Origin: Fortiea contorta PCC 7126
GTDB lineage: Bacteria; Cyanobacteriota; Cyanobacteriia; Cyanobacteriales; Nostocaceae
Length of the DNA stretch: 64,000 nucleotides
Reading direction: 5' to 3'
Assembly: GCF_000332295.1 (NCBI RefSeq)
Contig: NZ_KB235930.1
Coordinates: 2,051,895 to 2,115,894, forward strand
Under the pieces are notes generated by a model, which was given only the letters and a program-made list of their open reading frames with translations, had not been told where the DNA came from and made no database searches. Positions within the stretch are counted from its first letter, which is position 1. Each line of letters opens with the position of its first letter. Of the stretch, positions 1-8,872 are shown piece by piece. A program made the position numbers and the translations under genes.

Positions 1-183
1 GGACTGAAAGCGACCTTAGGGATTAGAGTTACTAGAGAAGAAGAACTCGAAGGTTTGGATATCGGCGAACACGGGATGGAAGCTTACAGCGGATTCTTGA
101 AAGAAGCCGGTGCAGGTGGATTTTCTGAGGACAGTAGCTCTCGTGGGATACCACGCAGTGGAGATTTACCAAATACCTTGTAA
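1..183 (+). CDS. amt: Ammonium transporter, C-terminal end (partial)
   Basis: Frame 1 is open from the window edge to the TAA at 181-183 and encodes the last 60 residues of an Amt/MEP/Rh-family ammonium channel. The segment [20 protein letters not shown] followed by IGEHG is the cytoplasmic tail of cyanobacterial Amt proteins. It aligns with the tail of the complete Amt at 1616-3082, which has LRVKEETEYQGLDINEHGEE. In trimeric Amt channels this tail is where PII-type (GlnK/GlnB) regulation acts. The 5' part lies outside the window. The gene is followed by a good intrinsic terminator, so it probably ends its own transcription unit. Confidence 0.85.
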   Translation, partial: GLKATLGIRVTREEELEGLDIGEHGMEAYSGFLKEAGAGGFSEDSSSRGIPRSGDLPNTL

Positions 184-207
184 ATCTTGAGTTGCTTGTT
201 AATCAAG

Positions 208-246
208 ACCCGCAATGTTACTAACATCACGGTTGCGGGTTTTTTC
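208..246 (+). terminator. Rho-independent terminator after amt
   Basis: An 8-bp inverted repeat, ACCCGCAA (208-215) and TTGCGGGT (233-240), runs straight into a T-tract at 240-245, 25 nt past the amt stop codon. This is a standard intrinsic terminator for the plus-strand amt gene. Confidence 0.8.
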
Positions 247-306
247 TTGAGTTTGGACTAATTTGTATTTGGCTGAAGATAATCGCTCCAATTGCTGGGC
301 ATAATT

Positions 307-681
307 TTATGTAGATGGTATTTTTTCTAACCCAACTACACCATTTTCGGTAAAATCGATTTGCAAACGGTATCCTTCCATCATCGCAGTTCCCAACAAA
401 GGCCTGTGACCGGAAGCTAGAACGGGCACTATTTTTTCCTCACCATCCCAAATGATAGTTCCTAAATGTACTGCTAATACTGTTTCGCTACCATCGGCTA
501 ACCTAGCAGAAATGCTCGAATACAAAGGAAGATTCATTGCGCTGATTGCCTGCGGTGGTAGGGTAAGAAAGTCATTAAAGCCAGTATCGATGACAAAATC
601 CAGGGAAAAATCTGGCTGTCCGGACAGGCGAAAAGTGACTGGTACAATGGCTTTGCGTTCTCTGGTTCTGCCGTAAATCAT
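307..681 (-). CDS. Clan AA (retropepsin-like) aspartic protease
   Basis: The 124-residue protein has the catalytic Asp motif VIDTGF at about residues 30-35, and the later LLGTAMMEGYRLQIDF segment that in single-domain clan AA proteases follows the psi loop. Length and motif order fit the small bacterial retropepsin-like proteins common in cyanobacteria, which probably act as homodimers. There is no signal peptide, so a cytoplasmic location is likely. Its ATG overlaps the stop of the upstream gene (678-959) by 4 bp (ATGA), so the two are almost certainly translationally coupled. The substrate is unknown. The pair lies on the opposite strand between two amt genes. Confidence 0.75.
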   Translation of the reverse strand: MIYGRTRERKAIVPVTFRLSGQPDFSLDFVIDTGFNDFLTLPPQAISAMNLPLYSSISARLADGSETVLAVHLGTIIWDGEEKIVPVLASGHRPLLGTAMMEGYRLQIDFTENGVVGLEKIPST

Positions 682-959
682 TCGACTGTACGCACCATAG
701 GAGCATTACCAAAGCTGACAGCGACATCGTAACCGATTCGCATGGTAAACAATCGGGCATGGGGATTTTTCTGTTTCAACTTTAATCCTGACTCCACACC
801 GGTTTTATCGATCGCATATTCGCCGGTTTCGGCATCGATGACAATCATTTTGCCAATATTATCGCCATGTTCGACTAAGGAGCGGATGCCATTTTGGTAA
901 AAATCTCTGGCTCTTTGGGCAACTTCCTCGACAGTCCAAAAAAGTGCTTCGGTACTCAT
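678..959 (-). CDS. Small conserved protein coupled to aspartic protease
   Basis: This 93-residue soluble protein has no recognisable catalytic motif. A basic, helix-rich N-terminus (EEVAQRARDFYQNGIRSLVE) is followed by a beta-rich part that includes MIVIDAETGEYAID. The 4-bp ATGA overlap with the downstream clan AA protease gene argues that the two products act together, either as substrate and protease or as a two-component module. I do not recognise a named family. A toxin-antitoxin-like role is possible but rests only on gene arrangement. Confidence 0.7.
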   Translation of the reverse strand: MSTEALFWTVEEVAQRARDFYQNGIRSLVEHGDNIGKMIVIDAETGEYAIDKTGVESGLKLKQKNPHARLFTMRIGYDVAVSFGNAPMVRTVE

Positions 960-1615
960 AACACCTCATTTTGCCTATTACCATTCATTGTAGGTGCTGT
1001 GGAGCCGGGAATATATACTTTCACTTTGAAAGCTGTTACATGATATATTTTCACAGAGCGCGATCGCACATCTAAAAGCTAATACCGATTTATTCGGGCG
1101 ATCGCTGATTGGCATTTTTGGGAAAAATACTTTCGCGTATATCTAAGCTAAAGAAGTTCAAAGTCCAGTTTTTTGGTAAGCAGTGTTTTAATTATTGTGT
1201 TCTTATGCAGATTTCCAGTATGAGTACTTAGTATTTTTTGGTTAATTTAATGGAAATATTTGCATATTAAAAAGTAAAAAATCTTAAATCAAAATAATAA
1301 ACAAATATTACCCGAATATGAAATTTTATAACAAGCAATGGTGGAATGAAAAAACTAATAACATCCTTAGATATAGATGCTTTTAAAGAATTAAAACCAT
1401 AAAAGCTCGATAATTCATAGCTAAAAATAGAATGCTATTTCTCAAAAAAGAATATGCAAAAACTGCATATGTACACAATTTTCAACATTTACTTTCTGCA
1501 ATCAGTATTATATTTTTGTAAGCCTTTGCAAGAAGTGCAGTAGCGTGAGTTGAAAAAGAGAAAAAGTATTAAAAATTACTGATATCTCTAAAATTAAATT
1601 CTCACAATAATATTA
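960..1615 (+). other. Intergenic region upstream of amt, no gene seen
   Basis: About 650 bp of AT-rich sequence lies between the divergent small gene (678-959) and amt. No reading frame with coding character was found. It holds HIP1-like GCGATCGC-related sites near 1058-1105, and at its 3' end the candidate NtcA box and -10 element annotated separately. Confidence 0.6.
1566..1579 (+). promoter_or_regulatory. Candidate NtcA-binding site
   Basis: GTA (1566-1568), eight bases and TAC (1577-1579) give a perfect GTAN8TAC, the consensus of the cyanobacterial nitrogen regulator NtcA. A -10-like TAATAT lies at 1608-1613. The 28-nt gap between them is longer than the usual ~22 nt. NtcA control of an ammonium transporter fits its physiology, but the core is short and AT-rich DNA gives chance matches. 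Confidence 0.45.
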
Positions 1616-3082
1616 GTGCTTAGGGACAAAAAAGAAGTGTTGAACAAACTTGTAATAATTGGGGCGATGACCCTGTTGCTGTTGGGAACGCCGCTAATGG
1701 ATGATGCTTTAGCGCAAGCAGCATCTACGCCACCTGCTGCTGATACTGGTGATACAACATTTATGCTGATGTCTTCAGCGTTGGTATTGTTGATGACTCC
1801 AGGATTGGCGTTTTTTTATGGTGGATTTGTGCGATCGCGCAATGTCCTCAACACATTAATGATGAGCTTTGTGTTGATGGCGATCGTGGGTGTCACCTGG
1901 ATTTTGTGGGGCTATAGTCTTTCTTTTGCGCCCGGAAACCCGATTATTGGTGGTATCCAATGGTTATTCGGTAATGTGGGGTTACAAACTCAAGGCTACT
2001 TAACTCATTTACCTTATGAGGATGCTCTCAAAGCTGCAGATCCTAAGTATGCTGATTTGACCTCATATGCCTCGACAATTCCTCACCAAGCATACATGAT
2101 CTATCAAGCCATGTTTGCTATTATCACCCCGGCGTTGATTTCAGGGGCGATCGCTGAACGGATGAGCTTTCGCGCCTACGCTCTGTTTGTGTTGTTGTGG
2201 TCAACTTTTATCTACACTCCCCTAGCTCATATGGTGTGGGCGAAAGGTGGATTCTTGGGTTTGTACGGTGGTTTAGGCGCTCTCGATTTCGCTGGGGGTA
2301 CAGTAGTTCATATTAGTTCTGGTGTTTCTGCTCTAGTAGCAGCGATCGTTCTCGGCCCCAGAAAAACCCATCCTGATCGGTTGAGTCCACCGCACAATGT
2401 ACCGTTTATTCTACTGGGTGCTGGCTTACTCTGGTTTGGCTGGTTTGGATTCAATGCGGGAAGTGCTCTATCAGTTGCTAGTGGAGTTTCTGGTAACTTA
2501 GTCACAAATGTTGCCACCACAGCCTTTGTTAACACCAACACATCTGCAGCTGCGGGCGCTTTGATGTGGCTGATTTTAGAAGGGGTTTTGCGTGGTAAAC
2601 CAACTGCAGTGGGAGCAGCGACAGGGGCTGTTGCGGGTTTAGTCGGTATCACACCCGCAGCTGGTTTTGTTACACCGCTCCACGCAATTTTGATTGGGTT
2701 TATCACTGCTTGTGTTTGCTTTTATGCTGTGAGTTTCAAACACAAACTGCAAGTTGACGATGCTTTAGATACCTTTCCTGTACATGGCGTTGGTGGGACT
2801 TTGGGCGCAATTTTAACAGCCATTTTTGCCACCACAGAAGTTAATGCGCTGGGTAAAGATGGTGTGCTACGCGGTAACTTTGGGGAATTAGGGGTAGAAT
2901 TAGTAGCTATTGTCGTTGCATATGCGATCGCTGCAGTTGGTACTTGGATTATCCTCAAAGTTATTGACGCGACAGTCGGTCTGCGAGTCAAGGAAGAAAC
3001 TGAATACCAAGGGCTGGATATTAACGAACACGGGGAAGAAGGTTATAATTCCGAATTCGGTGATAGTGTGAAGGTTTCTTAA
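1616..3082 (+). CDS. amt: Ammonium transporter Amt
   Basis: This 488-residue Amt/MEP/Rh-family channel conducts ammonium/ammonia across the plasma membrane. An N-terminal hydrophobic signal-like segment (about residues 12-34) ends in ALAQA. Eleven membrane helices follow, with the Amt signature region LMTPGLAFFYGG, pore segments such as FAGGTVVHISSGV, and the conserved histidine in DTFPVHGVGG. The cytoplasmic tail matches that of the partial Amt at 1-183, so the two are probably tandem paralogues, like the amt clusters of heterocystous cyanobacteria. The listed start is GTG. In-frame GTG (1637) and TTG (1640) codons are alternatives that would fit better if transcription begins near 1620 at the TAATAT box. 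Confidence 0.9.
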   Translation: MLRDKKEVLNKLVIIGAMTLLLLGTPLMDDALAQAASTPPAADTGDTTFMLMSSALVLLMTPGLAFFYGGFVRSRNVLNTLMMSFVLMAIVGVTWILWGYSLSFAPGNPIIGGIQWLFGNVGLQTQGYLTHLPYEDALKAADPKYADLTSYASTIPHQAYMIYQAMFAIITPALISGAIAERMSFRAYALFVLLWSTFIYTPLAHMVWAKGGFLGLYGGLGALDFAGGTVVHISSGVSALVAAIVLGPRKTHPDRLSPPHNVPFILLGAGLLWFGWFGFNAGSALSVASGVSGNLVTNVATTAFVNTNTSAAAGALMWLILEGVLRGKPTAVGAATGAVAGLVGITPAAGFVTPLHAILIGFITACVCFYAVSFKHKLQVDDALDTFPVHGVGGTLGAILTAIFATTEVNALGKDGVLRGNFGELGVELVAIVVAYAIAAVGTWIILKVIDATVGLRVKEETEYQGLDINEHGEEGYNSEFGDSVKVS

Positions 3083-3237
3083 CTGCTTGTTGTGACGCCA
3101 ACAGGGAAATAGGGAATGGGGGATAGGGTCGAAAGTCGCTTTGGTGACAGCTATACTTGCTTAATTTCTATTTTGTAGTAAGCTCAGGACTGGGCATAAT
3201 ACCTATTCTCTCCTATCCCCTGCTATAAATAGTTGTC

Positions 3238-4044
3238 GTGTCTACTTCTGAAAAAGCTTATCCACTCTGGGCATTTTTTTCACTAGTAACCAACGTCCTA
3301 CTGATGTTGGGGGTGATATTGTTGATTTGGCAACAACAAAGATTGAATGCAGTTTTTGGGACAATTGTTTATTCAACTCCAGAAAGTGAAGACCAAGCGA
3401 TCGCCCCAAAGTCCAGCACCCGTCACCAACTCAATTACCAACAGTGGCTGGACATTCTCCAGCAAGAAGCCGAAGTAGCTGCAAAAAAGCGTCCACAGCA
3501 TTTAACGATATTAGCGGGAGACTCTATCAGTTTGTGGTTTCCCCCGCAATTATTACCAGAAAATAGAAGTTGGCTAAATCAAGGAATTTCTGGCGAAACT
3601 AGTGATGGACTTTTGCGAAGATTAAATTTATTCGATCGCACTCAGCCAGAATCGATTTTGGTGATGATTGGAATTAATGATCTAATTCGGGGAGTCAGCG
3701 ACGAAGTAATTTTAGATCATCAACAACAAATTATCAGTTATCTGCAAAAAGCACATCCAAAAGTGCCAGTTGTTGTCCAGTCAATTTTGCCACATGGAGC
3801 AGAAGCAGCAACTTGGGAGGGAAGAGAGAAACTGTTGGCTATCCCTAATAGTCGCATTCGCCAATTAAACCAGAAACTACAAGCGATCGCTACAAAAAAA
3901 GGTGCTCAATATCTGGACTTATATCCTTTGTTCGCTAATCAGCAAGGTAATCTGCATTTTGAATTTACCACTGATGGTTTACACCTGAATTCCCAAGGTT
4001 ATATCGTCTGGCGTACAGCTTTGCAGATGCAGAAAAAATTATAA
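3238..4044 (+). CDS. Membrane-anchored SGNH/GDSL hydrolase
   Basis: The 268-residue protein has one N-terminal membrane segment (about residues 10-29) and then an SGNH esterase/lipase domain. All four blocks are visible: GDS in ILAGDSISLWF with the nucleophile Ser, the block II Gly in NQGISGE, the block III Asn in IGINDL, and the block V Asp and His in DGLHLN. The domain probably faces the periplasm and hydrolyses an ester or acyl group on a polysaccharide or lipid; the substrate cannot be read from sequence. The start is GTG at 3238. It lies 87 bp before ispH on the same strand and could be co-transcribed with it. Confidence 0.8.
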   Translation: MSTSEKAYPLWAFFSLVTNVLLMLGVILLIWQQQRLNAVFGTIVYSTPESEDQAIAPKSSTRHQLNYQQWLDILQQEAEVAAKKRPQHLTILAGDSISLWFPPQLLPENRSWLNQGISGETSDGLLRRLNLFDRTQPESILVMIGINDLIRGVSDEVILDHQQQIISYLQKAHPKVPVVVQSILPHGAEAATWEGREKLLAIPNSRIRQLNQKLQAIATKKGAQYLDLYPLFANQQGNLHFEFTTDGLHLNSQGYIVWRTALQMQKKL

Positions 4045-4131
4045 AAAATAACTTTTGCGCCAACCTAATGAGCTACAGAATGGCGCTTTGCGCGAGAAAA
4101 TAATCAATAGTCATGGGAGTAGAATAATTTC

Positions 4132-5343
4132 ATGGATACGAAAGCCTTTAAGCGTACACTGCAACACTCAGAAAACTATAACCGTAAGGGATTTGGACAC
4201 CAAGCCGAAGTTGCTACCCAGCTACAGTCAGAGTATCAGAGTAATTTAATTCAAGAAATCCGCGATCGCAACTACATATTACAACAAGGTGATGTCACCA
4301 TCAGATTAGCTCAGGCTTTTGGGTTCTGCTGGGGTGTAGAACGGGCTGTAGCAATGGCTTATGAAACTCGTCAACACTTCCCCAGCGATCGCATTTGGAT
4401 TACTAATGAAATTATTCACAATCCAGCGGTGAATCAGCGCTTGCGAGAAATGCAAGTAGAATTCATTCCTGTAAATGGTAATATTAAAGACTTTTCAGTT
4501 GTGGAAAATGCTGATGTAGTAATTCTCCCCGCTTTCGGTGCAAGTGTACAAGAAATGCAGTTACTACACGATAAAGGCTGCAAAATTGTTGATACAACTT
4601 GTCCTTGGGTTTCTAAAGTTTGGAACACCGTAGAAAAACACAAAAAAATCGACTACACATCCATAATTCACGGTAAATATAAACATGAAGAAACTGTCGC
4701 TACCAGTTCTTTTGCAGGTAAATATCTCATTGTACTCAACTTAGAAGAAGCGCAATATGTTGCTGATTACATTCTTCATGGAGGAAACCGCGAAGAATTT
4801 CTAGAAAAGTTTGCTAAAGCTTGTTCCGCAGGATTTGATCCAGAGCAAGATTTAGAACGAGTGGGAATTGCCAACCAAACCACAATGCTCAAAGGTGAAA
4901 CTGAAGAAATTGGTAAGCTATTTGAGCATACCATGATGCGGAAGTACGGCCCTGATCAATTAAATCAGCACTTCCAAAGCTTTAACACTATCTGTGATGC
5001 TACTCAAGAACGGCAAGATGCTATGTTTCAATTAGTAGAAGAACAGCTAGATTTGATGGTAGTAATTGGTGGATTTAATTCATCAAACACCACACATTTA
5101 CAAGAAATTCCTGTTCAGCGGGGAATACCTTCCTATCATATCGACAGCGTGGAACGTATCAAATCAGCGACTGCTATTGAATATCGCCAGTTAAATGGAG
5201 AATTAGCGATCGCTCAAAATTGGCTACCCCTAGGTAAAATCGTTGTTGGTATCACTTCTGGCGCATCTACACCTGATAAAGTAGTGGAAGATGTGATAGA
5301 AAAGATTTTTGCATTAAAAGCCACAACATCAATAGTTGAATAA
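4132..5343 (+). CDS. ispH: 4-hydroxy-3-methylbut-2-enyl diphosphate reductase (LytB)
   Basis: This is the last enzyme of the methylerythritol phosphate pathway, reducing HMBPP to IPP and DMAPP. At 403 residues it is the long cyanobacterial/plant type, with an N-terminal extension of about 55 residues relative to E. coli IspH. The three cysteines that hold the Fe-S cluster are in GFCWGVERA (Cys66), [11 protein letters not shown] (Cys157) and ICDATQERQ (Cys288). The conserved [11 protein letters not shown] and [10 protein letters not shown] substrate-pocket segments are also present. In cyanobacteria the electrons are expected to come from ferredoxin. No co-functional neighbour is present. Confidence 0.93.
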   Translation: MDTKAFKRTLQHSENYNRKGFGHQAEVATQLQSEYQSNLIQEIRDRNYILQQGDVTIRLAQAFGFCWGVERAVAMAYETRQHFPSDRIWITNEIIHNPAVNQRLREMQVEFIPVNGNIKDFSVVENADVVILPAFGASVQEMQLLHDKGCKIVDTTCPWVSKVWNTVEKHKKIDYTSIIHGKYKHEETVATSSFAGKYLIVLNLEEAQYVADYILHGGNREEFLEKFAKACSAGFDPEQDLERVGIANQTTMLKGETEEIGKLFEHTMMRKYGPDQLNQHFQSFNTICDATQERQDAMFQLVEEQLDLMVVIGGFNSSNTTHLQEIPVQRGIPSYHIDSVERIKSATAIEYRQLNGELAIAQNWLPLGKIVVGITSGASTPDKVVEDVIEKIFALKATTSIVE

Positions 5344-5755
5344 TCATTTAATTTGACACCGTGAGGGCGGAGTTTTCTCCGTCTTTGCGTGCTGTAAATG
5401 AAAGTTTAGGTAAAAATTCAACAAATATATATAATAGTTTTTTGACAGAATATCAATTAATTTATCAAGCAATCTTTAATATTAGCCATTTTTTTGTTAG
5501 CAACCGATAACATTCTCAAAATTCTAGTTTGTTTTCATAGATACAGTTATCTTGACTTAACCAAACTATAGTTAAATTATGCTAGCTTCACTACTGCCGC
5601 TACTGATTTAAAAGCTGTATTTATACTAATATTTTTCCTTACCTTGGGAATAAAGCAGCGAAGAAATATTTCGACAGTTAAACACTTAAGTCAATTTTAT
5701 TTAGTCATAAATTTCGCTTACTATTTCCTAGAAAAGCGATAACAACCATGAATTT
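5344..5755 (+). other. Intergenic region, weak hairpin only
   Basis: About 410 bp of AT-rich DNA between ispH and the SDR gene shows no coding character. A GCGGAG/CTCCGT hairpin with a TTTTC loop at 5367-5382, just after ispH, is followed by CTTTG and may be a weak terminator. Nothing else was found. Confidence 0.5.
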
Positions 5756-6598
5756 ATGACCGATTCACTAAATTGTATTCACCAATTTTCTAACATGAAC
5801 AAAAAAGACCAAAGTCAGTGTCAACAAACTGCTTTGATTACTGGCGCAGCAAGTGGAATTGGCTATCAATTAGCACGTATTTTTGCTCTGAATAATTACA
5901 ATCTTGTCTTAGTAGATAGAATGGGACAAAAATTGTTAGAAATTGCGGATAAATTTCACGAAGAATTTCATGTTTTTGTCAAAACTATAGTTAAAGATTT
6001 ATCTCTAGCTACATCTCCAGAAGAAATTTTCACAGAATTACAACAAGCCGCTATCAACGTTGATGTGTTGGTGAATAACGCTGGCTTTGGTATTCATGGA
6101 CTTTTTCACGAAACTAATTTAACCACCGAACTAGAAATGCTACAAGTTAATGTGGTTTGTCTCACGCATTTAACTAAGTTATTTCTCAAGCATATGGTTA
6201 AACAAGGAAATGGTAAAGTATTAAATGTTTCCTCAGCCGCTGCTTTTCAACCAGGCCCTTTGATGGCGGTTTATTTTGCTACTAAAGCCTATATTCTCTC
6301 ATTTTCACAAGCACTCGCCAGCGAATTAGAAGGTACAGGTGTCACCGTCACTGCGCTTTGTCCGGGGCCGACAGAATCAGCTTTCCACGAAAGAACCGGC
6401 GCCGCAGGAACTAAGCAAGTAAAAGAGAATAAAATGATGGGTGCTGCTCATGTAGCTCAAATTGGCTATCAGGCTTTAATGGAAGGTAAAACTGTAGTAA
6501 TTCCTGGTTTTAAAAATAGAATTCTTGCAGAAATCGTCAGATTCGCACCAAGAAATTTGGTGACAAAAATTGTGAAAAATATGCAAGAAATTAAATAG
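5756..6598 (+). CDS. Short-chain dehydrogenase/reductase
   Basis: A classical SDR of 280 residues. The NAD(P)-binding glycine motif TGAASGIG is at about residues 30-37, NNAG is near residue 107, and the catalytic Ser and YxxxK are in NVSSAAAF and VYFATKAY. The PGPTESAF segment following the active site resembles the SDR subgroup often annotated as DltE-like or YqjQ-like oxidoreductases. Substrate unknown. The N-terminus before the Rossmann fold is unusually long, and an in-frame ATG at 5795 (MNKKDQ) is a plausible true start. Confidence 0.85.
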   Translation: MTDSLNCIHQFSNMNKKDQSQCQQTALITGAASGIGYQLARIFALNNYNLVLVDRMGQKLLEIADKFHEEFHVFVKTIVKDLSLATSPEEIFTELQQAAINVDVLVNNAGFGIHGLFHETNLTTELEMLQVNVVCLTHLTKLFLKHMVKQGNGKVLNVSSAAAFQPGPLMAVYFATKAYILSFSQALASELEGTGVTVTALCPGPTESAFHERTGAAGTKQVKENKMMGAAHVAQIGYQALMEGKTVVIPGFKNRILAEIVRFAPRNLVTKIVKNMQEIK

Positions 6599-6642
6599 AT
6601 TGGAAAAGGAATAAATTATTGCAAATAATCAATAACCTAGTA

Positions 6643-6888
6643 TTAACTTTCTAAATTTTGAGTTTCGTAAGTATCTAAAACGCCGCTACGGATAATTAGC
6701 TGCGGCCAGATTAACAAAAAAAATCCCATCCATGTGAATACAGGAATAGCAACTATAACTGTTATCCAAATATTTTTAAATATTAACCAACTACCGCTAA
6801 TTAAGCTAACACCTGTGAGGAGTATAGACCATGGTTGACACCACCAAGGTTTGTAATTCCAAGGACTAAGCGGCTTTTGTTGAGACAT
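6643..6888 (-). CDS. Small two-helix membrane protein
   Basis: An 81-residue protein with a Trp/Pro-rich N-terminus (SPWNYKPWWCQPWSI) and two membrane segments at about residues 22-40 and 45-65. The WNYKPWWCQPW motif recalls a conserved cyanobacterial family I know only as a DUF (possibly DUF6737); the assignment is from memory. Function unknown. It is convergent with the SDR gene. Confidence 0.65.
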   Translation of the reverse strand: MSQQKPLSPWNYKPWWCQPWSILLTGVSLISGSWLIFKNIWITVIVAIPVFTWMGFFLLIWPQLIIRSGVLDTYETQNLES

Positions 6889-6974
6889 TAGTTTTATTTC
6901 CAGCTTAAGTAATTATTGATTATTGGTTATTTATCAAGGAGCAAAATTTACATTGTTTTGCTCCCTGGGCTATT

Positions 6975-7442
6975 CTAGTTAGGCTTCCATTTATTTAATG
7001 GTATATATTGGTTATCCACCAGGTCTAAAACTTCAATATTTCCGCTGGGAGTTAATACACGAAACCAATAAATTGTATCAACATGTTTGACATGATTTTC
7101 CACAACTCGAATTGTGTAATAAGTTTCATCAGGAGTCGGTGAACTATCAAGAACTGCAGTGAGGCGAATAGTTCCTTTAGATAGTTTTTCAATTTCTCTA
7201 GCTTTACGTTGCACTATTGGTAGTTTCCAAACCAAATTGAAAGCTGTTTTTTCATCAATTGTACTAGTAGCTTGAGAAACCTTTATCACATTAATTTCAG
7301 ATAATCTAGCGATAATTTCTGCTTGGCTATTGAGACTTTGAGGCGTACTTGGCTGTCCTAATAGACCTATGAGTAAAGAAGTGATCAGAGGATAAATTGT
7401 CGTTGGTTCCATGAAGCAATCTGTAATAATTTTTCTCAACAA
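6975..7442 (-). CDS. Hypothetical protein, possibly exported
   Basis: A 155-residue protein not recognised as a named family. A mildly hydrophobic N-terminal segment (TIYPLITSLLIGLLG) may be a signal or anchor, and a mixed alpha/beta region ends in WFRVLTPSGNIEVLDL. An in-frame ATG at residue 11 (MEPTTIYP) would place that hydrophobic segment at the N-terminus and may be the true start. It stands 86 bp upstream of the small membrane protein on the same strand, so the two could share a transcript. Confidence 0.55.
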   Translation of the reverse strand: MLRKIITDCFMEPTTIYPLITSLLIGLLGQPSTPQSLNSQAEIIARLSEINVIKVSQATSTIDEKTAFNLVWKLPIVQRKAREIEKLSKGTIRLTAVLDSSPTPDETYYTIRVVENHVKHVDTIYWFRVLTPSGNIEVLDLVDNQYIPLNKWKPN

Positions 7443-7957
7443 TTAATGAAAATGCAACATTTTGTTTCTGAATATTACTTTAGCAAATAAGAGATAAAAA
7501 ATCTATTAACAGAGTAATTTGAACTTGACAGAGGTAACAATTATTGCTTCTCTCCTACAAGAGTTTTACACATAGCCGATGTAGAAGTAATTTATATCAA
7601 TTCCCTAAAAGGAAACAACAGCTTAAATTGATAGAGATGAACGGGTAGGGGCGAACGGCCGTTCGCCCCTACTTCTATTTTTATAAAAAAACGATCCTGC
7701 TATTTCATCTGTGAAGATTTCAGGATCGCTTCGATATTTGATGCTGGTAATATTTTTTGTCAAACAGTCCCAGAGAAAAGCTAAATTTTCTCTTGAGAAT
7801 TTCTACAGCATGAGATATGGTAGCTGCAATCGTTGTTTTCAATTGCGTTTCTCAGTCTCATCATCTTTGTTGACTATAGACACAGAGACTTTTTGAGCCT
7901 ATTTTCTCGCCTACACAGCGCCACGTTTGATGTTTTGTTTAATTTTATACAGTGTAT
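7443..7957. other. Intergenic region with hairpins, no gene seen
   Basis: The gap holds the 28-bp palindrome annotated separately (7645-7672) and a second inverted repeat, CGATCCTG (7692-7699) with CAGGATCG (7721-7728). A 61-codon frame at 7711-7896 has no start signal or family resemblance and was not called. Confidence 0.5.
7645..7672. repeat. 28-bp perfect palindrome (dispersed repeat)
   Basis: GTAGGGGCGAACGG and its exact complement CCGTTCGCCCCTAC form a perfect palindrome. A degenerate copy (GTAGGGGCGAACAA with CCGTTCGCCCTTAC) sits inside the MITE-like element at 21254-21344, so this is a dispersed hairpin repeat and not a gene-specific terminator. Confidence 0.75.
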
Positions 7958-8764
7958 TTAACCAAATCTACCACTGACATAATCCCTGGTATCTTGTTGT
8001 TGGGGATTGTTGAAAATAACTTCTGTGGCGTCATATTCGACTAAAAAGCCGGTACGACCACCTTTTTCTGACGACTTGACATTAAAGAAAGCTGTCTTGT
8101 CGGATACCCGTGCAGCTTGCTGCATGTTATGAGTAACAATAACGATGGTGTATTGCTCTTTGAGTTCATGGATCAGTTCCTCAACCCGTAAAGTGGAGAT
8201 GGGGTCAAGAGCCGAGCATGGTTCATCCATAAGGATAATTTCTGGTTGAACAGCGATCGCTCTAGCAATACATAAACGCTGCTGTTGTCCACCAGACAAA
8301 GATGCACCACTTTGTCTAAGTTTATCTTTGACTTCATCCCACAAAGCCGCTTGACGCAAACTCCGCTCTACTAATTCGTCAAAATTGCCTTTATAACCGT
8401 TGATTTTGGCACCGTAGGTGATGTTGTCATAAATTGATTTGGGAAATGGGTTTGGTCTTTGAAATACCATCCCAATCCGACGGCGCACCTCTACCGCATC
8501 AACGTCTGGTGCATACAAATTTTTATCGTAGTAGAAAACCTTACCTTCGGCTCGAAACGACTCAATCAGGTCATTAAGGCGGTTATAGCATCTAAGCAGT
8601 GTACTTTTACCGCAACCTGAAGGCCCAATAAAGGCTGTCACCCGATTTTTCGGGATATCTAGCCAAATATTCTGCACAGCCAAGAAGTTGCCGTAGTAGA
8701 TGTTAAGGTTTTCTGTACGGAGAACGGTTTCCGTGCCATTCACTGTGCCGGTGTTAGTAGCCAT
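7958..8764 (-). CDS. pstB: Phosphate ABC transporter ATP-binding protein
   Basis: PstB powers high-affinity phosphate import with PstC and PstA. The 268-residue protein has Walker [10 protein letters not shown], a Q-loop ([14 protein letters not shown], diagnostic of PstB), the ABC signature LSGGQQQR, Walker [13 protein letters not shown] and the switch His in VTHNMQQA. The length is normal for the family. It is the last gene of pstS-pstC-pstA-pstB, all on the minus strand. No phoU or second pstB follows. Confidence 0.95.
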   Translation of the reverse strand: MATNTGTVNGTETVLRTENLNIYYGNFLAVQNIWLDIPKNRVTAFIGPSGCGKSTLLRCYNRLNDLIESFRAEGKVFYYDKNLYAPDVDAVEVRRRIGMVFQRPNPFPKSIYDNITYGAKINGYKGNFDELVERSLRQAALWDEVKDKLRQSGASLSGGQQQRLCIARAIAVQPEIILMDEPCSALDPISTLRVEELIHELKEQYTIVIVTHNMQQAARVSDKTAFFNVKSSEKGGRTGFLVEYDATEVIFNNPQQQDTRDYVSGRFG

Positions 8765-8872
8765 AATTAAGTATGGTGTCTCTTTGTGGGATGTTTAGTG
8801 CGCCCTTGTGATGCTGTTCTATTTAGTAGATCACGGCGGAGATGAAACTTGATTCAAAATAAACTAGGGATG

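Noticed and set aside
7711-7896. 61-codon frame upstream of the pstB 3' end
   Set aside because: It begins within an inverted repeat and lacks coding character.
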